A stretch of DNA of 64,000 nt from Gymnothorax reevesii (GCA_029721435.1 CM056574.1:5749501-5813500), one strand, 5' to 3'. Counted from the stretch's first letter, positions 47,601 through 54,966 are shown. The notes: generated from the sequence alone by a model not told the origin. Program-made: numbers and translations.

Positions 47601-49848
47601 AATTAAAATATTCTGTTGAGAAAATATTGTGTTATGTACGGTTTTTTGTTATCAGTGAGGCTTCTGCATACATGTTTTTATCTTGTGTGAAAAATGGATA
47701 GTCTCATGGATATCCTTTAAAATATAGTCTGGAGAATAGATTATCAAGACAAACAAAATAATGTAGGTATTAATAATAGGCTTTATCTCTCCACAAAATC
47801 ATTACAGACCTCAAGTGTATATTCCGTAAATGTACGGTACATATAGTGCACTGCCCTGTAACCAAGTGTCCATTTATATAATACTTATGGCTTCATATCT
47901 TCAGATATGGTAAGAATTGAAATGCATCACAGCTCTGTAAAATTAATGTAAATAATTTGCGTGGGATATGTCTTTGATCCGGTAGTTATTGAATAACTTG
48001 TCAAATCTGGAGTGACAAGTTTCAACCACCTGCTCAGAGAACCGACCCAAAGGCCTGTTGTGGTGCTCAGTGAACTCTGGAACATGGCGAATCACGATGT
48101 GGACCTTGCTGTTACCTGAGATGGTCAAATCCTTGTATGTCCTGTCAAATCTGGCCACCTTTTCCTTGTACAATGGATTTGTCAGGACGTACAAGGATGT
48201 GAACCTTTCAGTATGCATATCATTATAATATTTATTATTTCTCTCAGGACGAGTGGGTGGGCGGGTGCAATGTGCATATCATTATAATATTTATTTTCTC
48301 TCTCAGGACGAACGGGTGGGCGGGGACAGTGAGCATATCATTATAATATTTATTATCTCTCAGGACGAGCGGGTGGGCGGGGACAGTGGGCATATCATTA
48401 TAATATTTATTATCTCTCAGGACGAGCGGGTGGGCGGGGACAGTGAGCATATCATTATAATATTTATTATCTCTCTCAGGACGAGCGGGTGGGCGGGGAC
48501 AGTGAGCATATCATTATAATATTTATTATCTCTCTCAGGACGAGCGGGTGGGCGGGGACAGTGAGCATATCATTATAATATTTATTATCTCTCTCAGGAC
48601 GAGCGGGTGGGCGGGGACAGTGAGCATATCATTATAATATTTATTATCTCTCTCAGGACGAGCGGGTGGGCGGGGACAGTGAGCATATCATTATAATATT
48701 TATTATCTCTCTCAGGACGAGCGGGTGGGCGGGGACAGTGAGCATATCATTATAATATTTATTATCTCTCTCAGGACGAGCGGGTGGGCGGGGACAGTGA
48801 GCATATCATTATAATATTTATTATCTCTCTCAGGACGAGCGGGTGGGCGGGGACAGTGAGCATATCATTATAATATTTATTATCTCTCTCAGGACGAGCG
48901 GGTGGGCGGGGACAGTGAGCATATCATTATAATATTTATTATCTCTCTCAGGACGAGCGGGTGGGCGGGGACAGTGAGCATATCATTATAATATTTATTA
49001 TCTCTCTCAGGACGAGCGGGTGGGCGGGGACAGTGAGCATATCATTATAATATTTATTATCTCTCTCAGGACGAGCGGGTGGGCGGGGACAGTGAGCATA
49101 TCATTATAATATTTATTATCTCTCTCAGGACGAGCGGGTGGGCGGGGACAGTGAGCATATCATTATAATATTTATTATCTCTCTCAGGACGAGCGGGTGG
49201 GCGGGGACAGTGAGCATATCATTATAATATTTATTATCTCTCTCAGGACGAGCGGGTGGGCGGGGACAGTGAGCATATCATTATAATATTTATTATCTCT
49301 CTCAGGACGAGCGGGTGGGCGGGGACAGTGAGCATATCATTATAATATTTATCATCTCTCTCAGGACGAGCGGGTGGGCGGGGACAGTTAGCATATCATT
49401 ATAATATTTATTATCTCTCTCAGGACGAGCGGGTGGGCGGGGACAGTGAGCATATCATTATAATATTTATTATCTCTCTCAGGACGAGCGGGTGGGCGGG
49501 GACAGTGAGCATATCATTATAATATTTATTATCTCTCTCAGGACGAGCGGGTGGGCGGGGACAGTGAGCATATCATTATAATATTTATTATCTCTCTCAG
49601 GACGAGCGGGTGGGCGGGGACAGTGAGCATATCATTATAATATTTATTATCTCTCTCAGGACGAGCGGGTGGGCGGGGACAGCAGCCTGCACAGGGAGCA
49701 GATGGAGAGACTGGTGAGGGAGGAGCTTGAACGCTGGGAGTCTGACGATGCCGTGTCACAGGCCGGTAACAAGCCCCGCCCCCGTCCCGCGTCCTCACAG
49801 TCCGCCGAGGGCCCTGAATCGGGGGGAAATGGAGGTGCGCATGCCTGA
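18756..49848 (+). CDS. pkd2: Polycystin-2 (TRPP cation channel), complete 15-exon gene
   Basis: Polycystin-2 is a Ca2+-permeable non-selective cation channel of primary cilia and ER that works with polycystin-1. I placed 15 coding exons (listed separately); phases match throughout and give 908 residues plus stop. As far as I know human exon lengths, exons 2-6 and 8-14 match exactly and exon 7 is one codon longer. In order: an acidic/Ser-rich N-terminus (1-153); TM1 (~178-192); the extracellular polycystin domain (~193-395); TM2-TM5 (~408-575); the pore with its LGD filter (~598-602) and S6; an EF-hand (~721-732); an acidic cluster [10 protein letters not shown]; and a coiled coil (~799-846). 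The ciliary RVxP motif of the mammalian protein appears as RVRSP. Several introns carry transposons. Confidence 0.97.
20748..21939 (+). mobile_element. Solo LTR of the Gmr1-type family, inserted in the Tc1 element
   Basis: The ends TGTAATGTGG...CCTATAACA and the internal sequence match the LTRs at 8147 and 13659. A 4-bp target duplication ATGA (20744-20747 and 21940-21943) flanks it, matching the duplication size of copy 1. There is no internal region, so it is a solo LTR left by LTR-LTR recombination. A 16-bp stretch is duplicated at its 3' end. It is itself split by a hAT-like insertion at 21048-21731. Confidence 0.85.
21048..21731. mobile_element. Non-autonomous hAT-like element inserted in the solo LTR
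   Basis: This 684-bp insert has short terminal inverted repeats (TAGTGATG at both ends) and a perfect 8-bp target duplication CCCGGAAC (21040-21047 and 21732-21739), as expected of hAT elements. It has no transposase ORF. It contains several AGGCCTC/GAGGCCTC and GGCGCCTC motifs near the ends. Confidence 0.82.
23441..23554 (+). CDS. pkd2: pkd2 exon 2 (TM1)
   Basis: The 114 nt encode [11 protein letters not shown]...[21 protein letters not shown], the pre-S1 helix and first membrane segment. The acceptor is TTATTTTCAG and the donor C|GTAAGT. Entry and exit phase are both 1. Confidence 0.97.
23749..23868. mobile_element. ~120-bp MITE, copy in intron 2
   Basis: A small element with inverted ends GGGGTGCGTTTCC and GGAAATGCACCCC. 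A diverged relative lies at 59709-59810. It has no coding capacity. Confidence 0.6.
24179..24781. mobile_element. MITE with GGGGGCCGCCAAG ends, copy A (intron 2)
   Basis: This 603-bp element has terminal inverted repeats GGGGGCCGCCAAG / CTTGGCGGCCCCC, flanked by ACTTG (24174-24178 and 24782-24786). It is nearly the same as 58547-59122. Inside are four copies of a GTCACGGAATTACA-type motif (near 24195, 24362, 24561 and 24595). It has no ORF, so it is non-autonomous. Confidence 0.85.
25117..25250 (+). CDS. pkd2: pkd2 exon 3 (start of polycystin domain)
   Basis: The 134 nt encode [20 protein letters not shown]...MDEFWK. The acceptor is TTTTGTTCCAG. The donor AAG|GTTCTA is a poor match to consensus, but length, phase and homology fix the border. 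Confidence 0.95.
26147..26397 (+). CDS. pkd2: pkd2 exon 4 (polycystin domain)
   Basis: The 251 nt encode [13 protein letters not shown]... through [20 protein letters not shown] to [11 protein letters not shown]-glycosylation sequons (NRT, NQS, NGT) and the conserved Cys pair of the extracellular domain are present. The donor is GC|GTATGT. Confidence 0.97.
27142..27366 (+). CDS. pkd2: pkd2 exon 5 (polycystin domain end)
   Basis: The 225 nt encode [16 protein letters not shown]...[16 protein letters not shown]...[11 protein letters not shown]. The acceptor is TGCTCCACAG and the donor AG|GTGCGG, a weak match. Phase 2 at both ends. Confidence 0.97.
   Translation: MDVHRRGAAGWEWALGPDQLVWGRGVLFGPVPVQRRDRLSAAHPEGQPVAGPGLQGRVHRLLHLQRQHQPLLHR
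27431..27504 (+). repeat. Degenerate ~20-bp tandem repeat with TTTCAG motifs (intron 5)
   Basis: Four copies of a TGCATTTCAG-like unit have AG dinucleotides at 27442, 27465, 27483 and 27504. They lie 100-165 bp before exon 6, whose real acceptor is weak. Each resembles a 3' splice site. Confidence 0.6.
27606..27834 (+). CDS. pkd2: pkd2 exon 6 (TM2-TM3)
   Basis: The 229 nt encode [18 protein letters not shown]...[21 protein letters not shown]...[16 protein letters not shown]. The acceptor is unusually weak (TCTGTATTAAAG). Better-looking TTTCAG sequences lie upstream in a small tandem repeat. The donor is GTG|GTAAGA. Confidence 0.96.
28347..28517 (+). CDS. pkd2: pkd2 exon 7 (TM3-TM4)
   Basis: The 171 nt encode [14 protein letters not shown]...[26 protein letters not shown]. 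It is one codon longer than the human exon as I know it, with the extra residue in the S3-S4 loop. The acceptor is TGCGTCGCAG and the donor AAG|GTGATT. Confidence 0.96.
29208..29389 (+). CDS. pkd2: pkd2 exon 8 (S4-S5 linker, TM5)
   Basis: The 182 nt encode [20 protein letters not shown]...[33 protein letters not shown]. This is the most conserved part of the channel. The acceptor is TTTTTTTGCAG and the donor AT|GTGAGT. Confidence 0.98.
31548..31825. repeat. Foldback (inverted repeat, ~100-bp arms)
   Basis: GGTCTATGCACTGGCACTCA (about 31548) reappears inverted ending at about 31824. The following AGCAGCATTTCAGAAC also pairs with GTTCTGAAATGCTGCT near 31767. The loop is about 80 bp. The pair would form a long hairpin. 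Confidence 0.75.
32650..33060. repeat. Left member of an internal inverted pair (partner 35860-36235)
   Basis: Read on the minus strand it matches 35860-36235 over most of its length, for example ACCAAATATGATTGG against the inverted ACCACTTATGATGGG region and TTAAAACATTTAATAC against its inverse. Both carry matching open frames in mirrored orientation. I do not recognise the product, and the open frames may be incidental. Confidence 0.6.
34091..34758. mobile_element. MITE with GGGGTGATCTGGGG ends
   Basis: The left end GGGGTGATCTGGGGTTAAA and right end TTTAACCCCAGATCACCCC are near-perfect inverted repeats. TAA flanks both sides (34088-34090 and 34759-34761), which would suit the 3-bp target of PIF/Harbinger elements. 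It has no ORF. Confidence 0.7.
36560..38250. other. Rest of pkd2 intron 8
   Basis: No gene is seen. Two diverged direct repeats of about 100 bp lie at about 37462-37560 and 37668-37765. They share GAAAACxxTCAAAAxxxGGTCAAATC and ATCTGAGCAT motifs. Confidence 0.5.
38256..38376 (+). CDS. pkd2: pkd2 exon 9 (pore helix, selectivity filter, TM6 start)
   Basis: The 121 nt encode [20 protein letters not shown]...[21 protein letters not shown] is the selectivity filter. The 8.9-kb intron before it holds the large TE complex. The acceptor is TCTGTGCCCAG and the donor CTG|GTGAGG. Confidence 0.98.
39023..39121 (+). CDS. pkd2: pkd2 exon 10 (TM6 end)
   Basis: The 99 nt encode [33 protein letters not shown], the end of S6 and the start of the cytoplasmic tail. 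The acceptor is TTCCTTCCACAG and the donor AAG|GTATTT. Confidence 0.98.
39170..40230. repeat. Decayed minisatellite in pkd2 intron 10
   Basis: A ~55-67-bp unit with the core GAACTGGCTGGGTGTA...GTAATGCTAATCCTAAGTGTTA recurs about ten times with heavy divergence (cores near 39219, 39640, 39701, 39752, 39819, 40015, 40070, 40126 and 40186). One more unit lies at 41062-41098, beyond a LINE insertion. Confidence 0.65.
40231..41061 (+). mobile_element. 5'-truncated LINE with (ATTC)n tail
   Basis: The open frame 40246-40749 encodes the C-terminal end of a non-LTR reverse transcriptase ([38 protein letters not shown]). It is followed by a 3' UTR, AATAAA (about 41037) and a (ATTC)4 tail. It interrupts the intron-10 minisatellite. 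The 5' limit is approximate and the clade is not assigned. Confidence 0.8.
41112..41233 (+). CDS. pkd2: pkd2 exon 11
   Basis: The 122 nt encode [41 protein letters not shown], the helical region before the EF-hand. The acceptor is CCCCCCGCAG and the donor GG|GTGAGT. Confidence 0.98.
41388..41402. repeat. (TG)n microsatellite in intron 11
   Basis: A short run of TG dinucleotides just before exon 12, lying upstream of the exon-12 acceptor. Confidence 0.8.
41425..41542 (+). CDS. pkd2: pkd2 exon 12 (EF-hand)
   Basis: The 118 nt encode [27 protein letters not shown]...DDLERER. The loop [12 protein letters not shown] keeps the calcium-binding acidic positions 1, 3, 5 and 12. The acceptor is ATGTTTTCAG and the donor AGA|GTGAGT. 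A CT microsatellite begins about 30 bp after the donor. Confidence 0.98.
41571..41621. repeat. (CT)n microsatellite in intron 12
   Basis: About 24 CT units, with one TTT interruption, begin some 28 bp downstream of the exon-12 donor. Confidence 0.95.
41808..41980 (+). repeat. Polypyrimidine tract in intron 12
   Basis: About 170 bp are almost entirely C and T (repeated TCTCTC, CCTTCT, CCCTCT) and end in CTCTCTCAG, a strong decoy acceptor. The tract may form triplex DNA. Confidence 0.75.
42480..42760. repeat. Dispersed repeat with the TATCxTGxTAACAGACAGAC signature
   Basis: The core AGGATATCTCAAAAACGGCT beside GTCTGT runs and the stretch CCTGTTACAGTAGCACAAGAGG match, inverted, the region 35680-35790. 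Related pieces lie at 44824-44920, 46265-46500, 53825-53950 and 56070-56110. It is a repeat family I cannot name. Confidence 0.55.
42768..44362 (+). mobile_element. Tc1-like transposon, full length but inactive (intron 12)
   Basis: Terminal inverted repeats of about 130 bp begin ACCCAAAA on each side and share TTTGCAAATCCTTTTC and TTCAATTGAATACACTGCAA. TA flanks the right end (44363-44364, approximate). The transposase between them is broken by one stop and one frameshift. It lies in the same orientation as pkd2. Confidence 0.88.
43157..44150 (+). pseudogene. Tc1-like transposase pseudogene
   Basis: A paired helix-turn-helix N-terminus ([33 protein letters not shown]) is followed by the DDE catalytic region. 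The first Asp is in LWSDEST, the second in QLDNAKPH, and the third acidic residue in SPIENV. A TGA replaces the conserved Trp of the VWGC block (43709-43711). An extra A near 43980 shifts the frame before the C-terminal helix. Both lesions inactivate it. Confidence 0.88.
44940..45103 (+). CDS. pkd2: pkd2 exon 13 (acidic cluster)
   Basis: The 164 nt encode [23 protein letters not shown] followed by [15 protein letters not shown] and GYEEFQV. The Ser within the acidic cluster corresponds to the casein kinase 2 / PACS-binding region that controls ER and Golgi trafficking in mammals. The acceptor is CTCCCTCAG and the donor GT|GTAAGC. Confidence 0.97.
45566..45713 (+). CDS. pkd2: pkd2 exon 14 (coiled coil)
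   Basis: The 148 nt encode [49 protein letters not shown]. This is the heptad-repeat coiled coil that trimerises and binds polycystin-1. The acceptor is CCCCCCCCCAG and the donor GAG|GTACAA. Confidence 0.98.
45955..47525 (-). mobile_element. CR1/Rex1-like LINE fragment in intron 14, interrupted
   Basis: On the minus strand 47122-47520 encodes reverse-transcriptase motifs ([25 protein letters not shown], then FMDDTK in place of the usual catalytic box). The 3' end of the same ORF appears at 45960-46265 ([16 protein letters not shown]). Between them, about 46265-46905, lies unrelated repeat with (TCTG)n. The element is 5' truncated and dead. Confidence 0.7.
47943..48210 (-). other. Unassigned open segment, possibly transposon-derived
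   Basis: A 91-codon minus frame reads [36 protein letters not shown]. It looks like coding sequence of a mobile-element protein, but I cannot name the family. It directly abuts the 59-bp array. Confidence 0.35.
48211..49682 (+). repeat. pkd2: 59-bp tandem array of the exon-15 splice acceptor (25 copies)
   Basis: Each unit contains an AT-rich stretch with possible branch points (CATTATAATATTTATTAT), a pyrimidine run CTCTCTCAG, and the first 23 nt of exon 15 (GACGAGCGGGTGGGCGGGGA plus CAG). Unit starts (at GAC) run from 48248, 48307, 48364 and 48421, then every 59 bp from 48480 to the real exon start at 49660. Most units look identical. The first few are diverged or two bases shorter. In repeat copies the exon piece continues GTGAGC, a donor-like sequence; in the true exon this reads GCAGCC. 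Confidence 0.95.
49660..49848 (+). CDS. pkd2: pkd2 exon 15 (C-terminus, stop TGA)
   Basis: It encodes [31 protein letters not shown], then a Pro/Ser/Gly tail, ending at TGA 49846-49848. The exon start (first 23 nt) and its acceptor CTCTCTCAG are repeated 24 more times immediately upstream in a 59-bp tandem array. Only the last copy continues in frame into the conserved C-terminus. Confidence 0.96.
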   Translation, partial: DERVGGDSSLHREQMERLVREELERWESDDAVSQAGNKPRPRPASSQSAEGPESGGNGGAHA

Positions 49849-51780
49849 GTTCAGAGGTCACTGCGATGAAGGATGGAATCACACCGGAACGTTCTACACT
49901 GGGGATTTGAGTTGCTGTTCTCGGTCGGCTGCATTGCAAGGATTCATTTCAGCCACTGTTGAGATGATAGTCTTCTGACCCTTATTTCCATAGACTAAAT
50001 TGACCGATGATTTAATGGACAGAACAAAAACCTGAAGCGGCCTCAGCCCTCCAGGACTTGAGTCTCAGGCCCTGTCCTGCTCTGAGGGCATTTTCTAAAA
50101 TGCAAATAAATTCTCTGAGCTGTGGATTATTTGAAAGGAAACACAGCTGAAAATTGTGGCCTCTCTAAAATGTAAAAGTGGTAAAATTTGCTTTTTTGAT
50201 AGATTTGTAAACGGTATGAGTCCTGTAGTGTGGATGGTAGTTTGGGACCGTAATGGGAACTCGTGTTCACTCTGCTGCATCTCAGTGATACTCCAGTTCA
50301 TTGAACAGTGAACCGCTCACGGAAATTCTTATGATTGGATGAAGTGAATCATGGTTTTAAGAAAACCTTGTCATTCTGAAACTTCATCCATTATGGTCCT
50401 TTCTTTTTAACTGTTTTTCAGATTGGCTAAATCTAAAATGGCAGCATTTCTTTAATTTTTTCATTTTATTAATTTAATATTTGGTAAACACATTTTCAGT
50501 GGTCCCTTGGTTACAAATCACATCTCTACAAATTGGCTATTTAAAAAAAAAAAATGAACAATAATAACAATAATAATAATAGTTTCTCTGTGTCCAGTGC
50601 AGTAGCTCTGTGAGGGACAAAATGATGTATAATTCTTCAGTCTGTACAATGAGGGAAAAAAATATTCCAAAAAACTGCTTATAGCTACACTAGTATTATT
50701 TCTGGTAGTATGCACTAAGACTTGCGCATTGCTTATTAGGTATTTGGTATTCAATGAAAATAGTGGCTTGTAATGCTTGATTTGGATGCTCAAAAACAAA
50801 CGTTCACTATCATAATTGTACTCACTTTCATGAATGCTAGTTTTCATTCCTGTAAATGCCTAACAGACTAGCAGTCCTTACGCTCTGAATTTGTGTTGGG
50901 AAATGATTAGACTTTTCTTAAATCGTATTGCTGTGATGGGATAATACAGTAAATATATGACCACTGACAAGCCCTCCATTCTATTTGCGAGACATTTCAT
51001 TTTTAAATGGGAGCATTTGCCGCAATGTGTACCAAGTCTGTGAGAGTGCTGCTTGGCTGAGAGGTGATTGAACCAGTTAAAAATATCTAAATGAAGCTGG
51101 AATGTTCATCATGAGTGACATGATTATTTGTGTCTGACATATTCCCAAACGAAGAGGGCAGGTTGTCCTATAATCCACTTCAGAGCGTTGTGTCCCAGTA
51201 GACCTGATCTGTCGGTTAAATGAGAATGAGTGACAGCTTTTAACTTTAGCAATTATTGTTAATATTGGAATAAAAAGGTGTTCGCACAGGGGAACAGGAG
51301 GCTTCGAGTTAAGAATTGCCATTTTAAATCTCTGTGTCATGATCGAATGGCTGGCAATTGACCTATGGTCGTTTTTCTTATCATTCGGAGTAATGTTATG
51401 ATTGTGTTAATAACTTTTATAATCACTCAGTGCACATTGTGCTTGGAGAAGGGAATTGCAAATCTGCATTTTATAGCCAATTACATTAATCTTTTTGCTC
51501 GCACTATTCTTGGAATTGCTTATATTGAGTTCTTTCCTGTCTAATATAGGTGCAAGTGTGGCACATTCTGTCATATTTAAAATACTATAGCATTATGTAA
51601 TAAGTGACAAATAAGTCATTGTAAACCTTTGATACATATTGTAACGTAAAACAAACTTCAATTTGGAGTGCATCTGGTTTCATGGGAAGCCCATGTTGGA
51701 CTATCTGTTATACCTCTGTGTAATCTAGTCATGTATTTTCTGTTTACATTTGTAATAAACCAGCGTTGAAAATGGTTATT
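49849..51780 (+). other. pkd2: pkd2 3' UTR (probable)
   Basis: This is AT-rich non-coding sequence with no sign of another gene. AATAAA signals occur at 50105-50110, 51269-51274 and 51754-51759. The last is followed by a GT-rich stretch (TTTTTGGC, TGTTTTGGT), so transcripts may use alternative ends. Confidence 0.55.
51754..51759 (+). terminator. pkd2: Distal polyadenylation signal AATAAA of pkd2
   Basis: A canonical AATAAA lies about 1.9 kb after the stop codon, with T/GT-rich sequence 20-60 bp downstream. A proximal AATAAA at 50105-50110 is an alternative. Confidence 0.5.
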
Positions 51781-51789
51781 TTTGGCAGT

Positions 51790-52755
51790 ATTATTTCATT
51801 GATGTTTTGGTACAAAAGTGGGACGGGGGAATTATCAAAGTTCTCAGAACTAATCTGTCTTATTCTTTATTTAGTCTTCTGTTTTAACTATTCCTTTCAG
51901 AGGAGTATGGGCAGTTGCGAGACTTTGCTCAGTGCTGGTCTAGAATGGGGAAGTTAGGCGGCTCCTTCGCTCCACTAGCCTGGGTGTACACCTTGGGCAA
52001 GTGTTGGCACACCCTAGCCTCCCATGGCCGGGGTTATGTCCTGCATCTCGACCCCTGGTGGTTCTGTTTGCCAGCTCGGCAACAGCTCCGGCACCTTGTG
52101 TTGGCATACCACGAGCACTAATGGCTTGTCGTCACTGACGCCCTACGACGTAAAGGTTTGTCTACTCTGCATGTGAAGCCTGGGTTTGGTGGACTCCTCG
52201 GACGTAACCTCGGTTTGACTCGATGAGCGGGAAGATTCTCTGCAGCGCGCTGTGGAGCACGCCGAGTTACTGGGCAAAAGAAATCACGGTTGGCCTCCTC
52301 ACCTGGCTCCTCCTCCAACCGTCTGGACTTTATCTTGCTGCTGGGCCAAAGAGGAGTTCGGATGCACTGAAAATAGCCTTTTATCTTCTTTAGTTTCTGA
52401 GACACGGAGGCTGTAAAAATGGGGTTTTGGCCTTAATAAACAAGTATTGCTAAAAACTCTGCGAAGTTACATGAGTCATTACTTTTGAACTATTCGTGCT
52501 ACAAACTACATGGTCAGTGCAAAATTTTATAAAGTCCACTGATTTGACATGGCAATACTCTGATGTATGAACTATAGATTAGCTGAAAAGGTCGACTGAG
52601 TTGATACCTACCTTCTGAACCATCTTACTTACCATGCTTTGTAATAAAGTCGGGAGAATGTTCTCTCAAACTGCTAAAGTGTAACAAGATGGGGGTGAGT
52701 TGTGAGAGTGGCTGCAGTCTTCAGTCATTAGAAATGCTTTGATTTTTTTTTGATA
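51790..52755. other. Intergenic stretch, nothing recognised
   Basis: Lies between the pkd2 3' end and the kinase remnant. Short GC-rich open frames around 51915-52405 on both strands match nothing I know. Probably repeat sequence. Confidence 0.4.
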
Positions 52756-52857
52756 TTATATGGAAGCATTTAGCTTACAATCCTGCTGGTCCTCATTGCC
52801 CTCAGAACTGCTGGTCGCACTCTCGAAATCTTCATGGTCTTCATCTCCTGAGCTTCC
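52756..52857 (-). other. Candidate C-terminal exon of the HIPK-like gene
   Basis: After a CTCTACGCAG acceptor the frame reads GSSGDEDHEDFESATSSSEG, an acidic/Ser-rich tail, to TAA. It looks coding by composition. The link to the kinase is inferred from position and strand only. Confidence 0.4.
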
Positions 52858-53183
52858 CTGCGTAGAGTGGGTACAAAGAATTTCTCATTGGAGAGTCTGC
52901 GTGAATACCCTAGTATATGCCCATGTAATGTTGGCTGCACTGACTGCAGATCTTGCCTCGCTACTTTTTGTGCTTCGCAATTCCAGGCTGATTTAGCTGT
53001 CTGAGCTGGTTCACAGGGACAGTAGCATTTGAAGGACCTTCCATGGGGTCCTCGTCCCCCTGAGTTGCCGCCGGCGGATTCCGGCGCGTAGAGAGGCACG
53101 AAAAGAACAAGCGTTGCCTCCGTAGCAGGGAGCACCTCTTCCTCTGTGGAACTTGTTGGACAGGGACCTTGAAAGACTCAAAC

Positions 53184-53421
53184 TCAAACTGGAAATCCAT
53201 TTGCACGGACACATGCGCCTGCACGGACACATGCGCCAAGGGGTCGTGGCAATTGCGATATGCGGCTGGCGAGTTCAAGGGTGAAGAACGGGTGCCGCAG
53301 GGCCTCTACTGGCTCGATCCTCTGCTCCGGATCTACGGTGAGCATGCGACGCATCAGGTGCCCTAGGCATCTCCAGTCATCCCAGGCTGCCAATGGCTGC
53401 ATTCCATCATTTTTTTTCTCG
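53184..53421 (-). pseudogene. HIPK-like kinase subdomain XI exon
   Basis: After a CTCACACAG acceptor the frame reads WDDWRCLGHLMRRMLTVDPE, then QRIEPVEALRHPFFTLE, the HIPK/DYRK-type C-lobe end. An 18-bp duplication (TGCACGGACACATGCGCC twice, about 53204-53237) follows in the tail, and the frame ends at 53184. Confidence 0.65.
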
Positions 53422-53498
53422 CTGTGTGAGGACTTTCAGAGGGCTCTGCTTGGCTTGCAGCAGGCCCCTCATACGCTTCATAAGTTTACTGTCCTTAC

Positions 53499-53749
53499 AT
53501 GGCTTCAATGCCCAGCCTTAGATTCCTTCGTCATCAGAGACCCAGTTAAACAGATGGTTGTTCTTCATGCCCGACTCAAGCATTCTGCTGGACGGCAGAC
53601 CCTGGGTCCCAAAGATGCTGCGGGCGAGCTCCCGCTCACTGCCTGTTGGAAAGAGCTCCTGACCCAGGGCCAATCCAAGCGCCAGACAGCCCAAAGACCA
53701 CGTGTCAATCTTCCAGTTGACTGCGCAGCCGAGCAACACCTCAGGAACG
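53499..53749 (-). pseudogene. HIPK-like kinase subdomains VIII-X exon with in-frame stop
   Basis: The acceptor is GATCCAACAG. The frame reads VPEVLLGCAVNWKIDTWSLG, then ALGLALGQELFPTGSERELA and TQGLPSSRMLESGMKN, closely following HIPK. TAA at 53518-53520 interrupts DDEGI-stop-GWALKP. A good donor (GTAAGG) follows at 53498. Confidence 0.7.
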
Positions 53750-53824
53750 CTGTTGGATCTTTTGAGTTATCCAGTCAGAAATATCACACAAACCCGCGTT
53801 AGACAGATATATTTTAATTCCTCC

Positions 53825-54320
53825 AGATCCTGAATCCAGAATATGCTCCGGATCACTTCCAAAATTTAATCAACTCACCCTTAGACTACCACCCACCATC
53901 CTACCAAATTTCTTGCCAATCCTTTCATAACTTTTTTGAGCTATCCTGTTCAATTTATTTTTTGTATAACACTTTTCACAGATGGACTGTCACAAAGACG
54001 CTTTACAGTGAGAGATTAAATAATCTGAGAAAAAACTCCCCAGTGGGAAGAAATCTCAGGAGGAACCCGACTACAGTGGGGAAACCCATCCTCCGCGGGC
54101 TAGCTAATTAATAATAAAATAATAATGGAATAAAATGGCAATAGAGTTCCATTAAAGTCCATCTAAACAGTGGCGTTGGTAGGAAGTGGCATGTCGAGGA
54201 TGGTGCAGAACTGGATCAGGACCGCATCAGGACAGCAGCAGCCAGCGCTCATGGTGAGGGACGGTCCAGGACACAGGGTTGTGGAGGGAAAGATCCTCGG
54301 AGAGAGACAGAAAAAAGGGG
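53825..54320. repeat. Dispersed fish repeats
   Basis: Bases 53830-53930 match 44824-44920 in pkd2 intron 12 (AGAATATGxTCCGGATCACT). Bases 54000-54110 contain the widespread fish stretch AACTCCCCAGTGGGAAGAAA and AGGAGGAACC. No gene is seen. Confidence 0.55.
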
Positions 54321-54329
54321 GGTGAGGCA

Positions 54330-54816
54330 CTGGATAAAACTACTGCATATTAATAAATATACAATCCTTTGTCTTGTGCCAAGTACGAATTTGGTCAGGA
54401 GACAGTCAACACCCCTCCATCCTCTTCTTGCTGCACAGAGGCCCAACACTTACACCAGGCTGCAAGATCACCTTTGATTTTCTAAACACTAGAACCATAT
54501 GGACCTCCCCGGTGACTAAAGCTGTAGCAAGTGTATGTGTTGGGGGGGGGTCGTGACGAACTGATTTATTTGTAGTTGTGTGAAATGTCTTTTGTTTTTG
54601 TTTTTTTTTTGTGTGTGTGTGAAAGAGGGTATGTATGTGTGGCAACGCCGATCCCCTATTACAATAGTATTATATTTTGTGTAAACATTGGGGACCTACA
54701 GATTTTTATCAATCTTGGCCTTGTCCGGGATCATTCTCTGCTTCATATTGTATTGTGATACTGATGTATGTTTTTTTTAATTGAAAATGATTCGAAATAA
54801 ACAATCTATCTATCTA
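54330..54816 (+). repeat. Probable LINE 3' end with (TATC)n tail
   Basis: Sequence ends GAAATAAACAATCTATCTAT, an AATAAA followed by a short tandem tail, the typical 3' end of a non-LTR element on the plus strand. The 5' limit is uncertain and no RT code is recognisable. Confidence 0.45.
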
Positions 54817-54966
54817 AGCCCCACTGGCACCGTTAATGCATGCTCAGTGCACTGGTTCCACGAGGATTTACTTTACTCTGGCTTCCAATATCTTGTGAAC
54901 CCATCATAAAACTAAGCGGTAGACAGTCCCGCCAGAGCCAAATAAATGTTCATACATAACTAATCA

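Noticed and set aside
48211..49682. Regular direct repeats resembling a CRISPR array
   Set aside because: The 59-bp units are contiguous with no unique spacers, and the sequence is vertebrate. Content is pkd2 intron/exon boundary.
48244..49939. Repetitive minus-strand open frames over the 59-bp array (repeating VPAHPLVLR)
   Set aside because: They are by-products of the repeat read backwards and shift frame every unit; no start, splice or homology support.
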